Of a stretch of 64,000 nt of DNA, positions 1 through 8,566 are shown in pieces. This DNA comes from Clostridia bacterium (GTDB lineage: Bacteria; Bacillota; Clostridia; Oscillospirales; SIG627): assembly GCA_017520825.1 (NCBI GenBank), contig JAFXEX010000023.1, forward strand, positions 1 through 64,000. Reading direction: 5' to 3'. Each line of letters begins with the position of its first letter. Positions within the stretch are counted from its first letter, which is position 1. A program made the translations under genes and the position numbers. The notes under the pieces were generated by a model. That model searched no databases, was not told the DNA's origin, and saw only the letters and a program-made list of their open reading frames with translations.

Positions 1-12
1 TAATCCTCCTCC
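1..12 (-). promoter_or_regulatory. possible ribosome site of a divergent gene off the left edge
   Basis: Read on the minus strand this is GGAGGAGGATTA, a strong Shine-Dalgarno match lying at the very edge. A start codon a few bases left of position 1 would make a gene divergent from the dGTPase-like gene. The start codon itself is outside the window, so this is an inference. Confidence 0.35.
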
Positions 13-79
13 ATGCAGAAACGATAAATGCGAAACTCAAAGACATCATAATGCGCACTGACATATTATAAAAAAACAG

Positions 80-108
80 TTGTAAAAAAGAAAATTGTTT
101 GGTATAAT
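80..108 (+). promoter_or_regulatory. sigma-A promoter for the dGTPase-NUDIX pair
   Basis: A TTGTAA -35 box (80-85) and a TATAAT -10 box (103-108) are separated by exactly 17 bp. An AGAGGTG ribosome site follows at 116-122, before the ATG at 130. Confidence 0.75.
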
Positions 109-129
109 TAGGAAAAGAGGTGAAAATTT

Positions 130-1332
130 ATGCAAGGAATTTTAAAGGATTTTGCCGCAAACGAAAACAATCCCAAGTGGGAAGAAATAACTAAACGCCG
201 AACAGTTCTTTACAATCAGGACGGTGATATGCGAACAACCTTCGTAAGAGACTACACGCGTATAATTAATTCATCGGCATACAGAAGACTCAGAAACAAA
301 ACACAGGTATTTTTCTCTCCACAAAGTGACCATATATGCACGAGAATAGAACACGTAAATCACGTGGAATCTATCAGCTATACCATTGCAAAGTATCTCG
401 GACTTAATACAGAACTGACACGCGCAATATCGGTTGCTCACGACCTTGGACACGCTCCGTTTGGACACAAAGGAGAAAAATTCTTGTCGGAAATATCCCA
501 AAGAGAGCTTGGAGAAGCCTTTTGGCACGAGCGTAACGGTCTTTGGGTAGTTGACAAAACCGAGTTACTTGAGGACTATGAAAAGTGTAGAAGAAACCTT
601 GACCTTACCTATGCTGTACGAGATGGCATTGTAGCCCATTGTGGCGAGGTAAGTGACGACGGAATTATCCCCCGAGATGAAGCAGTGGATCTGGAAAGCA
701 GCTTTACTGCTCCAAGCGTGCTTCAGCCCTTCACTTACGAAGGATGCGTTGTAAAAATTGCAGATAGAATATCATATATAGGACGCGATATAAACGACGC
801 TATCGACCTTGGAATTTTCCCTCGCGAAAAAATTGATGCTATACAGGAAGAATTATCTGAGGTGTTGGGCGAAAAAATGAATAACACCGTGCTTCTCAAT
901 CGCTTTGTAACCGACGTTTGCCAAAATTCCTCTCCAGAACGAGGCATAGCCCTTTCCCCTGCTGTCAAGCGAGCTATGGACGTTGTAAATAAATTTAACC
1001 TTGAAAATATTTACCGTTGCAAGAGAGTGGAATATTCAGATAATTTCTTTAAGCTCGTAATAAATCAGATATACGAGCTTCTGTCAGAAGCATGGAAGGG
1101 TGAAGACACCTTTGAGGAGTTGAATAAGATTGCCGTTTACTATCCAAAGATAATTGAGCGCTTTAGCTCCTGGCTCATTGGCTATACTCGCTTTCACGGT
1201 GAAGAATACAAAAACGACGTAATATTTGATATCGAAAAAGAAAAGGATTATAAGAAAGCTATTATAACTTACATTTCAGGTATGACCGATAAATTTGCCA
1301 TTGAAACTTATAACGATATAATCAGCTTTTAG
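130..1332 (+). CDS. dgt: dGTP triphosphohydrolase-like HD-domain protein
   Basis: This protein (400 aa) belongs to the deoxyguanosinetriphosphate triphosphohydrolase family, cytosolic enzymes that cleave dNTPs to deoxynucleoside and tripolyphosphate. The N-terminal half carries the family's HD metal site: an early Arg/His-rich segment (RRLRNKTQVF, then the His of RIEHVNHVES), followed by the HDLGHAPFGH motif near residue 105. A later Asp in VKIADRISYIGRD fits the fourth metal ligand. The ATG is preceded by AGAGGTG. The NUDIX gene begins 9 bp downstream, so the two form an operon with a shared nucleotide-housekeeping theme. The family assignment is firm; strict dGTP specificity is not visible in the sequence. 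Confidence 0.88.
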   Translation: MQGILKDFAANENNPKWEEITKRRTVLYNQDGDMRTTFVRDYTRIINSSAYRRLRNKTQVFFSPQSDHICTRIEHVNHVESISYTIAKYLGLNTELTRAISVAHDLGHAPFGHKGEKFLSEISQRELGEAFWHERNGLWVVDKTELLEDYEKCRRNLDLTYAVRDGIVAHCGEVSDDGIIPRDEAVDLESSFTAPSVLQPFTYEGCVVKIADRISYIGRDINDAIDLGIFPREKIDAIQEELSEVLGEKMNNTVLLNRFVTDVCQNSSPERGIALSPAVKRAMDVVNKFNLENIYRCKRVEYSDNFFKLVINQIYELLSEAWKGEDTFEELNKIAVYYPKIIERFSSWLIGYTRFHGEEYKNDVIFDIEKEKDYKKAIITYISGMTDKFAIETYNDIISF

Positions 1333-1340
1333 GTGATAAC

Positions 1341-1877
1341 ATGCATACAGAGAAAAAAATCAAAAGTGAATTAAAGTACGACGGAAACATCATTAAAGTG
1401 TTTTTTGATACAGTAGAGATTGAAAACGGAAGCATTGCCACACGAGACGTTGTTCGTCACAAGGGTGCTTCCTGCGTTGCACCCGTCACCGACAACGGAG
1501 AGCTTATTTTCGTGCGTCAGTTCCGTTATCCCCTCGGATATGAGCTTTTAGAGTTACCTGCAGGAAAACTCGATAGCATCGGTGAAGACCCTTACCTTTG
1601 CGCCGTAAGAGAATTAAAGGAAGAAACGGGGTGTACTGCCGACGAAATTACCTATATGGGAGATTTTATTTCCACGGCTGGCTTTTGTGACGAAAACATA
1701 AGACTGTATATGGCGCGTGGTCTGCATATGGGAGAAATGGAGCTTGACGAAGACGAATTTCTCGACGTTATAAAAATTCCTATGGAAAAAGCAAAGGATA
1801 TGGTTTTAAACGGAGAAATTACCGACGGTAAAACACAAGCCTTGGTTTTAAAGGTTTGTGCAAAGCTTGGTAAGTAA
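1341..1877 (+). CDS. nudF: ADP-ribose pyrophosphatase-type NUDIX hydrolase
   Basis: A 178-residue NUDIX hydrolase resembling NudF, which splits ADP-ribose into AMP and ribose 5-phosphate. The NUDIX box lies around residues 75-98, with the REL-EETG core (ELKEETGC) intact. The spacing from the first Gly to the first Glu is six residues rather than the usual five, a one-residue insertion in the loop (GKLDSIGE). The preceding strand FVRQFRYPLG and LELPAGK are typical of the ADPRase subgroup. It is co-transcribed with the dGTPase-like gene and ends before a strong bidirectional terminator. The exact substrate could be another nucleoside diphosphate derivative. Confidence 0.85.
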   Translation: MHTEKKIKSELKYDGNIIKVFFDTVEIENGSIATRDVVRHKGASCVAPVTDNGELIFVRQFRYPLGYELLELPAGKLDSIGEDPYLCAVRELKEETGCTADEITYMGDFISTAGFCDENIRLYMARGLHMGEMELDEDEFLDVIKIPMEKAKDMVLNGEITDGKTQALVLKVCAKLGK

Positions 1878-1892
1878 TTAAAAATCATACAC

Positions 1893-1925
1893 AAAAAGCA
1901 GAGATATTAACTATCTCTGCTTTTT
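1893..1925. terminator. bidirectional terminator between nudF and the SpoIID-like gene
   Basis: The arms AAAAAGCAGAGATA (1893-1906) and TATCTCTGCTTTTT (1912-1925) pair perfectly around a 5-nt loop. An A-run on one side and a T-run on the other suit both converging operons. Confidence 0.9.
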
Positions 1926-1928
1926 CGT

Positions 1929-4019
1929 TTAAATTACTTTAATAGGTCCGTCAAATGCGCTACTGCCAGGGATAACGATAATCTCATCATCCTCTTCGGT
2001 TGGCTTTTCGTCCTCGTCTGCTCCTTCATCGTCGGGCTCAGTTGGTGTAACAGGAGTTACGGGTTCTTCAGGTTCTTCAGGTTCTTCTGGAACAATGGGA
2101 GCCTCGGGCTCGGTCATTACGTCTACCGAAAGGTTATGAAGATTTGCCAAATATGCACCTGGGAAGAAGTACGTTGCTATTTCATTCCAGAGGTATCCGT
2201 TATTTGCCATATCTCTCGCGCCGTACTGACTCAGTCCTACACCGTGTCCCCAGCCTGTTCCTGAAATAACGTAGGTTGAGGATTCTGTAACGGGAAGCTC
2301 TTTAACCTCGCCCGTACCACTTATAACGCTTTTTGAAACTGTGCTTCCAACGGCAGTCGTGCTGATGACAGGCTTACCGTCCTTATCCGTCTGCACTATG
2401 TTATACGGGTCGATGGTTATCGTTTCGCCACCGTTAACTGTTACTTCAGTGCTTTTGCCAATTGTGAGACGAGAGCTTTTTGCGTATTTTGAAAGTATGG
2501 TTCTTATATTGTCGCATTTCGTAAAGGTGGAAACCGTTCCTGATGAATCGGTTATTTCCAGCTCGAAAGCATAGCCTGCATCGGTATACTTTGATACTCT
2601 CACACCGGTTATAGGATGCTTAACGTATCTCGATACAGTTGAGTTACTTTGAAGATAATTGAACAACTCCTGCTCAGAAACCTCAAAGCTCCATATACCG
2701 TAGGTATAATCCCAATATTTCTCGTCGGGAACCTCTTGGGAAACAAGATAAGGATAACCCGTTCCACCCCAAACCTTTTCACAAGATTCCGTCACACCAC
2801 CGGAAATGGCATGATAGAACGCCTCACATATTTTGGAATCATAGGCAAGAACAATATTTTTGGTCGCTTCAACGGCTGCGTCTGTTCTGTTGGTAGAACG
2901 AAGTCTGCCACGGTATGCCTGGCAATGTGTTTCGTCACACATATCAAAATCCTGTTGCCTATGGGATTTCCCAAGCATAGAAAGAGTATATGAACGCACC
3001 ACAACCGAGAAGGCCTTCAGACACTCGTCGGGCCATGAAGCAGAAATCTCGTAAGGTAAAACACTCTTGACGTAATCCTCAATATCAAGAATATTAACAA
3101 GGTACATACCACTTATAGTAGTTTTATACTCAAAGGTTCCGTCAAAAAGATTTCCAACTGCACTCTTTATGTAGTTTTCACTATCGTAATTCTGCAAGGG
3201 TCTTACGTAAAGTGCCTGGTCGGCAGTATCAATTTTGAAAAGTATTTTGCCACTTGCAGTTTCAATAACACTGATAGAAGTGTTATTGGGTGTACGGGGT
3301 ACAAAGCCTACTCCAAGTACCGACTGCAGATTATCACAATCTGCAGCAGATGCGTCTTTATTGGCATAAGTACCTACTGCAATATATGCCTTTCCACTGA
3401 CGTAGAGAGGAAAAACGGTGGCGTCTCCCCCAAGAATAGACTTATAATTCTCAATCGTGCTATCAACCTCGGTCAATTGCACGGGCTCTTGTGTGATGCA
3501 ATGATAAATTATGTGCGTGTTATCGGTAGTAGTGTGATAATAGCTTCCACTTGAGCCCTTCTTTGCCGAAAAGTCGCGCATAACGGTGATGCCAACGTCT
3601 GACGTCTTATAAAAGGTGTATTCATCTCCAAAGGTGGAATACATCACGAGACCGCCTTTTGTAGACGTGATGTTATGGCTGAATGCGAGACAGTTATTGG
3701 AGCCATAGATATAGAAAACTCCAACGCGAATCGGCTGTGTTACGGTATCAAGGTGAGGGATAAGTCCTGATATATCTTGTGTGGTTTTCGTAGGGTCGGT
3801 GAGATAAAAATAACCCGATGGTAATTCGGGTGTGACGTTAACCGTTGGAGTGAGAGCTTCGGCGGAGAGCTCTTCTCCGCCGATAGTCTGTTCAGTTTCT
3901 TCGACAGTTGTCGGTATATCTGATGCCAAAGCTTCGATTGCAACAACTGCAAGTCCAAGGACCATAAGTATTGCGAGAATCAAAGCAATAACTCTGATAG
4001 CCTTCTTATTCTTGTACAA
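1929..4019 (-). CDS. SpoIID/LytB-domain secreted protein
   Basis: This 696-residue protein has an N-terminal hydrophobic signal or anchor (residues 8-30), then about 270 residues with no motif I recognise. The SpoIID/LytB domain starts near residue 310. Recognisable blocks are EDYVKSVLPYEISASWPDE, the Cys-containing CDETHCQAYRG near 362, and GWGHGVGLSQYGA near 600. SpoIID proteins are lytic transglycosylases acting on denuded glycan strands during engulfment. The usual KAQAVAARTYA helix is altered here (KAFSVVVRSYT). The C-terminus is a low-complexity Pro/Glu/Asp tail (about residues 645-690), perhaps wall-spanning. The gene lies last in the nrdR-LCP operon and overlaps its upstream neighbour by 14 bp. 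It is more likely a SpoIID-related envelope protein than the true sporulation SpoIID. Confidence 0.8.
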   Translation of the reverse strand: MYKNKKAIRVIALILAILMVLGLAVVAIEALASDIPTTVEETEQTIGGEELSAEALTPTVNVTPELPSGYFYLTDPTKTTQDISGLIPHLDTVTQPIRVGVFYIYGSNNCLAFSHNITSTKGGLVMYSTFGDEYTFYKTSDVGITVMRDFSAKKGSSGSYYHTTTDNTHIIYHCITQEPVQLTEVDSTIENYKSILGGDATVFPLYVSGKAYIAVGTYANKDASAADCDNLQSVLGVGFVPRTPNNTSISVIETASGKILFKIDTADQALYVRPLQNYDSENYIKSAVGNLFDGTFEYKTTISGMYLVNILDIEDYVKSVLPYEISASWPDECLKAFSVVVRSYTLSMLGKSHRQQDFDMCDETHCQAYRGRLRSTNRTDAAVEATKNIVLAYDSKICEAFYHAISGGVTESCEKVWGGTGYPYLVSQEVPDEKYWDYTYGIWSFEVSEQELFNYLQSNSTVSRYVKHPITGVRVSKYTDAGYAFELEITDSSGTVSTFTKCDNIRTILSKYAKSSRLTIGKSTEVTVNGGETITIDPYNIVQTDKDGKPVISTTAVGSTVSKSVISGTGEVKELPVTESSTYVISGTGWGHGVGLSQYGARDMANNGYLWNEIATYFFPGAYLANLHNLSVDVMTEPEAPIVPEEPEEPEEPVTPVTPTEPDDEGADEDEKPTEEDDEIIVIPGSSAFDGPIKVI

Positions 4020-4635
4020 TTTCGTATTCTCCTCTCACCAGTATATATGCATCGCTGTTAGCAGCGTAAATGCCTCTTCCGTCACTTCCTCGAGGAATCA
4101 AACAGTAATTGTTCTTAACAAGAGGATCGTTATTATAGAGCTCCTTTGAAGCAGTAAGGTCTGCTATACCTTGATCGCCGAAGGGTGAAATGCTTATAAC
4201 CTCTCCAGCTCTCAAAATAATTTCAGTTGACTCTGTGTTAGAACCCGTGGCAAAAAGCTTCTGTCCTTTTTCAAGATGCACAACTGCATACTTAACACTG
4301 GAAAGATCAACCTCTGCAACGATTGGCTCAACAGGTACTTCGGGTACCTCAGGCTCAACGGGGGTATCAGCTATTTCAGGGGGTTCGGTGGCATCAGGGG
4401 TTTCAGATGCTTCGGGATCGGTGGGTGTCTCTTCTTTTTGCTCGTCAAGTATAGCTAAAACTGCATTTTTTACTTCCTCTGTAATCTTAGGTATAACAGT
4501 TTCGTTTATGTAGCTAAGGGTAACGAGAGGGTCGCTATCCGACGAAGCCCCCACAGTTGCCGTTGTAAGTGTGATGGCAATTGCAAATATAAGCACAACA
4601 ACGCCTGTTCTTATTTTTGAACTGTATTTTTTCAT
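4006..4635 (-). CDS. secreted or membrane-anchored protein of unknown function
   Basis: A 209-residue protein with an N-terminal hydrophobic helix (about residues 9-29), a short charged segment, and then an acidic Pro/Glu/Thr-rich linker (about 70-105) of the kind that spans a cell wall. A compact C-terminal domain of about 100 residues follows (YAVVHLEKGQKLF, then NYCLIPRGSDGRGIYA, ending GEYEIVQE). I do not recognise this family. It is translated between an LCP-like gene and a SpoIID-like gene, 18 bp after the former and overlapping the latter, so a cell-envelope role is likely from context only. Confidence 0.75.
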   Translation of the reverse strand: MKKYSSKIRTGVVVLIFAIAITLTTATVGASSDSDPLVTLSYINETVIPKITEEVKNAVLAILDEQKEETPTDPEASETPDATEPPEIADTPVEPEVPEVPVEPIVAEVDLSSVKYAVVHLEKGQKLFATGSNTESTEIILRAGEVISISPFGDQGIADLTASKELYNNDPLVKNNYCLIPRGSDGRGIYAANSDAYILVRGEYEIVQE

Positions 4636-4653
4636 AGGTATCCTCTGTTTTTA

Positions 4654-5649
4654 TTATTTGAAGTTCGTTATTCCCGAGGTGTACTTTGTTGCTGTGCCTA
4701 TGGAGAAGCTCGGTATTGCTGAAATAAGGTCAAATCCTTCGGTGATAAACGTCTCTACACTGATATTGGTAGTAATCGAATCAGTGAGCTTAATAAGTCC
4801 TTTGGCTGTATCAATAATGGCAGTAAGATTGCTTTCCTTGAACATTGAGGGTATTATCTTGGTGATAATATCACGCATAAACGTTCCCTGTCTTGTTATA
4901 CGGTCAGAAGCGGAATCGCCCTTGTATCTGAGCATATTATAAACGTCTATGCCGGAAGTGATAACGTCTCCCTTTTTGAAGGATATATTATACTTTTCAA
5001 GAGTATCCGTTTCGCCGTCAGCTTCTGTTTCATCGCTTTCGGGTTCAGCCGGCTCAGCATCGGTAACGGGTGCCTCGTAATATACGTGCTCCATATCCTT
5101 GGGAACCTTATATGTATACACTTCGCTCTTGTTAAAGGCATCAAACGCTTCAATGAAGCCCTCTGCCGTAAACGTGACGTAATACTCTATTTTCAGACCT
5201 GTGGTAGCGTTAATCTTATCAAGCACATAATCCATATCCTTGTACTTTATAAGGTCACCCGTTCTGATATTAAGAGAGTTTGAAGCTCCGTGTCCAACGT
5301 AAACCTTTGTATCAACGTTGATGGGATAAACCGTTGCTTTTTTGCTTTCTTTGTTAACGTCAAGAACAACCATCGCATCAAAGCCTATATTCTGAAGGTC
5401 GTATCCTGCAACAAGCACGGTGAAGCTATCACCTTCAATCTCCTTCTTGTCATCAGGTGTAACTATCTCAGGGTCCTCCCCCTGAACGTCAATAATTTCA
5501 TTCTGTTCCGGGTCGGGAACTTCAGATTCGGATGGAAACATAATTCCCGATATTGCGAAATATGCAATGAGTCCAAATATTGCAAGTGAAACTATAAGCG
5601 CTATTAAAAAGCTTATTGCCGATACTTTTGCTTGTGATGGGGATTTCAT
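4654..5649 (-). CDS. divergent LytR-CpsA-Psr (LCP) family protein
   Basis: A 331-residue type II membrane protein with one transmembrane helix near residues 13-35, an acidic linker and an extracytoplasmic LCP-like domain. LCP enzymes attach anionic glycopolymers to peptidoglycan. The clearest match is the C-terminal signature RYKGDSASDRITRQ, equivalent to the RYR-D-R-RQ block. The two conserved Arg-Asp segments expected earlier (R-S-D-T and S-I-P-R-D) are degenerate here: GFDAMVVLDV and YPINVDT lack the arginines that hold the lipid pyrophosphate. An insertion rich in Glu/Asp/Pro sits near residues 190-215. The protein may therefore bind rather than transfer polyprenyl-linked polymers. It is second in the nrdR operon, 14 bp after nrdR. 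Confidence 0.7.
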   Translation of the reverse strand: MKSPSQAKVSAISFLIALIVSLAIFGLIAYFAISGIMFPSESEVPDPEQNEIIDVQGEDPEIVTPDDKKEIEGDSFTVLVAGYDLQNIGFDAMVVLDVNKESKKATVYPINVDTKVYVGHGASNSLNIRTGDLIKYKDMDYVLDKINATTGLKIEYYVTFTAEGFIEAFDAFNKSEVYTYKVPKDMEHVYYEAPVTDAEPAEPESDETEADGETDTLEKYNISFKKGDVITSGIDVYNMLRYKGDSASDRITRQGTFMRDIITKIIPSMFKESNLTAIIDTAKGLIKLTDSITTNISVETFITEGFDLISAIPSFSIGTATKYTSGITNFK

Positions 5650-5662
5650 TGTTATTCCTTTC

Positions 5663-6127
5663 TCAATCTTGATTATTCAAAAGTAATTTAAGCTCATCCA
5701 TAAAGGTGTTGATGTCCTTGAACTGACGGTACACAGATGCAAAGCGCACGTATGCAACCTCGTCAATCTCCTTAAGGGCTTCCATTACAAGCTCACCTAT
5801 TTTGGTACTGCTGACCTCTGTTTGAAGGGAGTTGTTAAGAGTGGATTCTATGTCAGAAATAGCTCTTTCTATAACTGCCATAGAAACAGGTCTTTTTTCG
5901 CAGGCTCTTATCATACCGTTAAGGATTTTCGTTCTGTCGAAGGCTTCTCTGGATTTATCCTTCTTTACGACAATGATAGGCATAACCTCGAGTCTTTCGT
6001 AGGTAGTAAACCTCTTTGAACAAGAAAGACACTCTCTTCTTCGTCTTATTGCTTCCCCCTCATCAGTAGGTCGGGAGTCAAGCACTTTACTTTCAGAAAA
6101 ACCGCAAGCGGGACATTTCATAAACAA
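5663..6127 (-). CDS. nrdR: transcriptional repressor NrdR
   Basis: NrdR represses ribonucleotide reductase genes in response to ATP/dATP. At 154 residues it has the normal family length. The N-terminal zinc ribbon has its cysteines in CPACGF and [12 protein letters not shown], with the SKVLDSR and [10 protein letters not shown] signature between them. The remainder is an ATP-cone domain (residues about 48-138, beginning [16 protein letters not shown]). No ribonucleotide reductase gene is in the window and I see no convincing NrdR box around this gene. It is the first gene of an operon that continues into envelope genes. Confidence 0.95.
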   Translation of the reverse strand: MFMKCPACGFSESKVLDSRPTDEGEAIRRRRECLSCSKRFTTYERLEVMPIIVVKKDKSREAFDRTKILNGMIRACEKRPVSMAVIERAISDIESTLNNSLQTEVSSTKIGELVMEALKEIDEVAYVRFASVYRQFKDINTFMDELKLLLNNQD

Positions 6128-6191
6128 TCACCTCGTAACGTGTGGAAAACGCTATACGTATCAATGGCTTCCACGCCATCGCTTTGAGGTT

Positions 6192-6220
6192 ATTATATCA
6201 TACAATTTACGATTTGAAAA
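6192..6220 (-). promoter_or_regulatory. probable promoter of the nrdR-envelope operon
   Basis: On the minus strand a TATAAT -10 box (6192-6197) lies 17 bp from a weak TTTTCA -35 box (6215-6220). The -10 box is convincing and the -35 is poor. Confidence 0.5.
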
Positions 6221-6288
6221 GATTATTTTTCAAAAATCGTCTTTATTTTTGTAAATATTTATATTTATGAGGAACTTTCGGTTTTTTG

Positions 6289-6318
6289 GTTATATTTTTA
6301 TTCAGTCTCGCATAACTA
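6289..6318 (+). promoter_or_regulatory. sigma-E-like sporulation promoter of spoIVA
   Basis: GTTATATT (6289-6296) and CATAACTA (6311-6318) are separated by 14 bp. The mother-cell sigma-E consensus is roughly a KMATATT -35, 14-15 bp, then CATACANT. Two positions of the -10 deviate. The placement about 30 bp upstream of the ATG and the identity of the gene support it. Confidence 0.55.
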
Positions 6319-6346
6319 TTTACAAAAACGATGCGGAGGAAGGAAA

Positions 6347-7825
6347 ATGAATAATACGAAAATATACTCGGATATTGCCACTCGCACAAACGGAGACGTA
6401 TATATCGGTGTAGTTGGTCCTGTTAGAGCAGGAAAATCAACGTTTATAAAAAGATTTATGGAAGCTTTGGTACTACCCGAAATTGAAGACGAGGCAGAAA
6501 AGGCAAGAGCCCGTGACGAAATGCCTCAGAGCGCTACCGGTAAGACGGTTATGACCACAGAGCCAAAATTCGTTCCCGAAAAAGCAGTTAAGGTTTCGCT
6601 TCAGGGAAACGTTGGCTTGAGCGTGAAAATGATAGACTGCGTGGGTTACATAGTAGAAGGCGTCAATGGACTCACCGAGAACGGCGAAGACAGAATGGTG
6701 ATGACCCCGTGGTCTGCTTCCCCTCTTCCCTTTGAAACTGCGGCTGAAATGGGAACGAAGAAGGTTATTACAGAACACTCAACTATAGGCATTATGCTGA
6801 CAAACGACGGAACTGTGGGAGAGTTACCCAGAGAGGCTTTCATTGAAAGTGAAAATAGAGTAATTGCCGATTTGAAAGCCTGTGGAAAGCCGTTTGTCAT
6901 CGTACTTAATTCAAGCGAGCCTGATTCCGAAAGAAGCATTGAAATTGCATTAGAGCTTGAAAAACGTCATTCGGTCCCCGTAGCTCTTATTAACTGTCTT
7001 GAAATGGGCGTTGAAGAAATAGAGCATATTCTGGAGTTATCGCTTTTCGAATTTCCCGTAACAGAGCTTGAAATTGTGTCTCCCACATGGATTAGTTCCT
7101 TAAGTAAGACCAATCCTCTTCGTCTTGGACTTGAAGCCGCTATGATGGAAACTGCCGAAAGAATCAACAGCGTTGCTTCGGTTCACGCTTCCGTAGAAAA
7201 ATTATCGGACGAAGACGGAATCAAGTGGGCAGGTGTGGCAAAAACTGACCTCGGGTCCGGAAAAAGCCGTGTGGAAATAAAGCTTGATGACACGCTGTTT
7301 TATAAAGCGTTAAGTGAAAAAAGTGGATTGGATATTTCAAACGAAAGAGAGCTTTTTGAGGCTATCAGCGATCTGGGTGCCACGAGAGAACGCTTTGAGA
7401 AAATAAGAGAGGCGCTTGACACGGCTGAAAGCACGGGCTACGGCATAGTTGTCCCCCAAATAGACGACCTGATCCTTGAAGAGCCTGAAATCATAAAGCA
7501 ATCAGGAGGATACGGCGTTAAGCTTAAAGCGTGTGCTGATTCCATACATATGATTAAAGCTAAAATCAAAACGGAAATTAATCCTATTGTAGGCAGTGAA
7601 AAGCAGTCGGAAGAAATGATAAAATTTTTATTGAACGAATTTGAGGAAAATCCCCGAGAACTTTGGGAGTCTAATATGTTTGGTAAATCCTTGTATTGCC
7701 TTGTAAACGAGGGACTTAATGCCAAGCTTGACCATATGCCCCAGGATGCAAGAGATAAAATAGGACAAACGCTTCAAAAGATAGTAAACGAAGGTAGCAA
7801 CGGACTTATTTGCATAATTCTGTAA
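6347..7825 (+). CDS. spoIVA: stage IV sporulation protein A (spore-coat ATPase)
   Basis: SpoIVA polymerises on the outer forespore membrane in an ATP-dependent way and forms the basement layer of the spore coat. The protein is 492 residues, full family length. It starts with the conserved IYSDIATRTNGDVYIGVVGP segment and Walker A (GPVRAGKST, about residues 24-32). It also has a conserved switch-like CVGYIVEGVNG and ends in the short hydrophobic tail GLICIIL used for membrane localisation. A GGAGGAAGG ribosome site precedes the ATG. A sigma-E-like promoter lies upstream and a strong terminator follows. Its presence is the best evidence that the host makes endospores. Confidence 0.97.
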   Translation: MNNTKIYSDIATRTNGDVYIGVVGPVRAGKSTFIKRFMEALVLPEIEDEAEKARARDEMPQSATGKTVMTTEPKFVPEKAVKVSLQGNVGLSVKMIDCVGYIVEGVNGLTENGEDRMVMTPWSASPLPFETAAEMGTKKVITEHSTIGIMLTNDGTVGELPREAFIESENRVIADLKACGKPFVIVLNSSEPDSERSIEIALELEKRHSVPVALINCLEMGVEEIEHILELSLFEFPVTELEIVSPTWISSLSKTNPLRLGLEAAMMETAERINSVASVHASVEKLSDEDGIKWAGVAKTDLGSGKSRVEIKLDDTLFYKALSEKSGLDISNERELFEAISDLGATRERFEKIREALDTAESTGYGIVVPQIDDLILEEPEIIKQSGGYGVKLKACADSIHMIKAKIKTEINPIVGSEKQSEEMIKFLLNEFEENPRELWESNMFGKSLYCLVNEGLNAKLDHMPQDARDKIGQTLQKIVNEGSNGLICIIL

Positions 7826-7832
7826 ATTAAAA

Positions 7833-7884
7833 AGGACTGTAGCAGGACGGCTTAACGCCGTTTTGTCTACAGTCCTGTTATTTT
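7833..7884 (+). terminator. terminator of spoIVA
   Basis: AGGACTGTAG (7833-7842) pairs with CTACAGTCCT (7867-7876). An inner stem, ACGGC/GCCGT, and a GTTATTTT tail complete the hairpin. Confidence 0.88.
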
Positions 7885-7915
7885 AACAAACTTTTAGAAA
7901 CTTTAAACAAAACTA

Positions 7916-7944
7916 TTGATTTTTTCAGCGTTTCTTTGTATAAT
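7916..7944 (+). promoter_or_regulatory. sigma-A promoter of hpf
   Basis: TTGATT (7916-7921) and TATAAT (7939-7944) have a 17-bp spacer. The promoter lies inside the longest open frame that could be drawn for hpf, which shows that the start must be further downstream. Confidence 0.8.
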
Positions 7945-7995
7945 AATTACAGAAGGTATTGTAAATACCTAATCCAACTAAAAAAGGAGACTACT

Positions 7996-8520
7996 ATGAG
8001 AAACAATTTCGTATTAAAAAAGTTCACCTTAACACCAAGCATTCAGTCTCAGATTGAAAAAAGGTTGGAGCGTCTGAACAAATTCTTTGACGAAGACACC
8101 GAAGCTGTTGTAAAGCTTTCTTCTGAAGGAAACAAAGAAAAAATCGAAATTACGATTTTTGAAAACGGCTTCTTTTACAGGTCGGAGGAGTCAGACGATA
8201 AGATTCAATGCGCATTAGACAGAGCTGTTGACGTCATCGAAAGACAGCTCAGAAAGAATAAAACAAAGCTTCAAAAGAAGCTGAGAAAGGATGCCTTTAT
8301 ACCAACTGCTGACGATATATTTGAGGACGAGGAAGAGGAGCTGGCGATAACGAGAGTCAAAACGTTTTCCTATAAGCCTATGTCCCCTGAGGAAGCAATT
8401 CTGCAAATGAACTTACTTGATCATCAATTCTACGTTTTCATTGACGTTGAAACTCAAAAGGTATGTGTTGCATACAAGCGTCATGGCAACGAGTACGGAC
8501 TTATAGTTCCAGAGGAATAA
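7996..8520 (+). CDS. hpf: ribosome hibernation promoting factor, long form
   Basis: Long-form HPF binds the 30S decoding region in stationary phase and dimerises ribosomes into inactive 100S particles. The 174-residue protein has the N-terminal S30AE/RaiA domain (residues 1-100, rich in basic residues around RQLRKNKTKLQKKLRK). An acidic linker follows, then the C-terminal dimerisation domain (about 118-174, VKTFSYKPMSPEEAILQM and FYVFIDVETQKVCVAYKR). I chose the ATG at 7996 because AAGGAGA sits 5 nt upstream. The frame opens earlier at 7936, but that part overlaps the -10 box. It is monocistronic, with a strong terminator. Confidence 0.94.
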   Translation: MRNNFVLKKFTLTPSIQSQIEKRLERLNKFFDEDTEAVVKLSSEGNKEKIEITIFENGFFYRSEESDDKIQCALDRAVDVIERQLRKNKTKLQKKLRKDAFIPTADDIFEDEEEELAITRVKTFSYKPMSPEEAILQMNLLDHQFYVFIDVETQKVCVAYKRHGNEYGLIVPEE

Positions 8521-8528
8521 ACTAATCA

Positions 8529-8558
8529 AGCAAGGCTGATAATTCAGCCTTGCTTTTT
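8529..8558 (+). terminator. terminator of hpf
   Basis: The 11-bp stem AGCAAGGCTGA/TCAGCCTTGCT around a TAAT loop is followed directly by TTTT. Confidence 0.93.
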
Positions 8559-8566
8559 AATTCATA

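Noticed and set aside
6128-6346. NrdR-binding boxes between nrdR and spoIVA
   Set aside because: I found no pair of sites resembling the NrdR consensus there.
7936-7995. Longer N-terminus for hpf starting at 7936
   Set aside because: The -10 box of the hpf promoter (7939-7944) lies within it, and a good ribosome site precedes the ATG at 7996.
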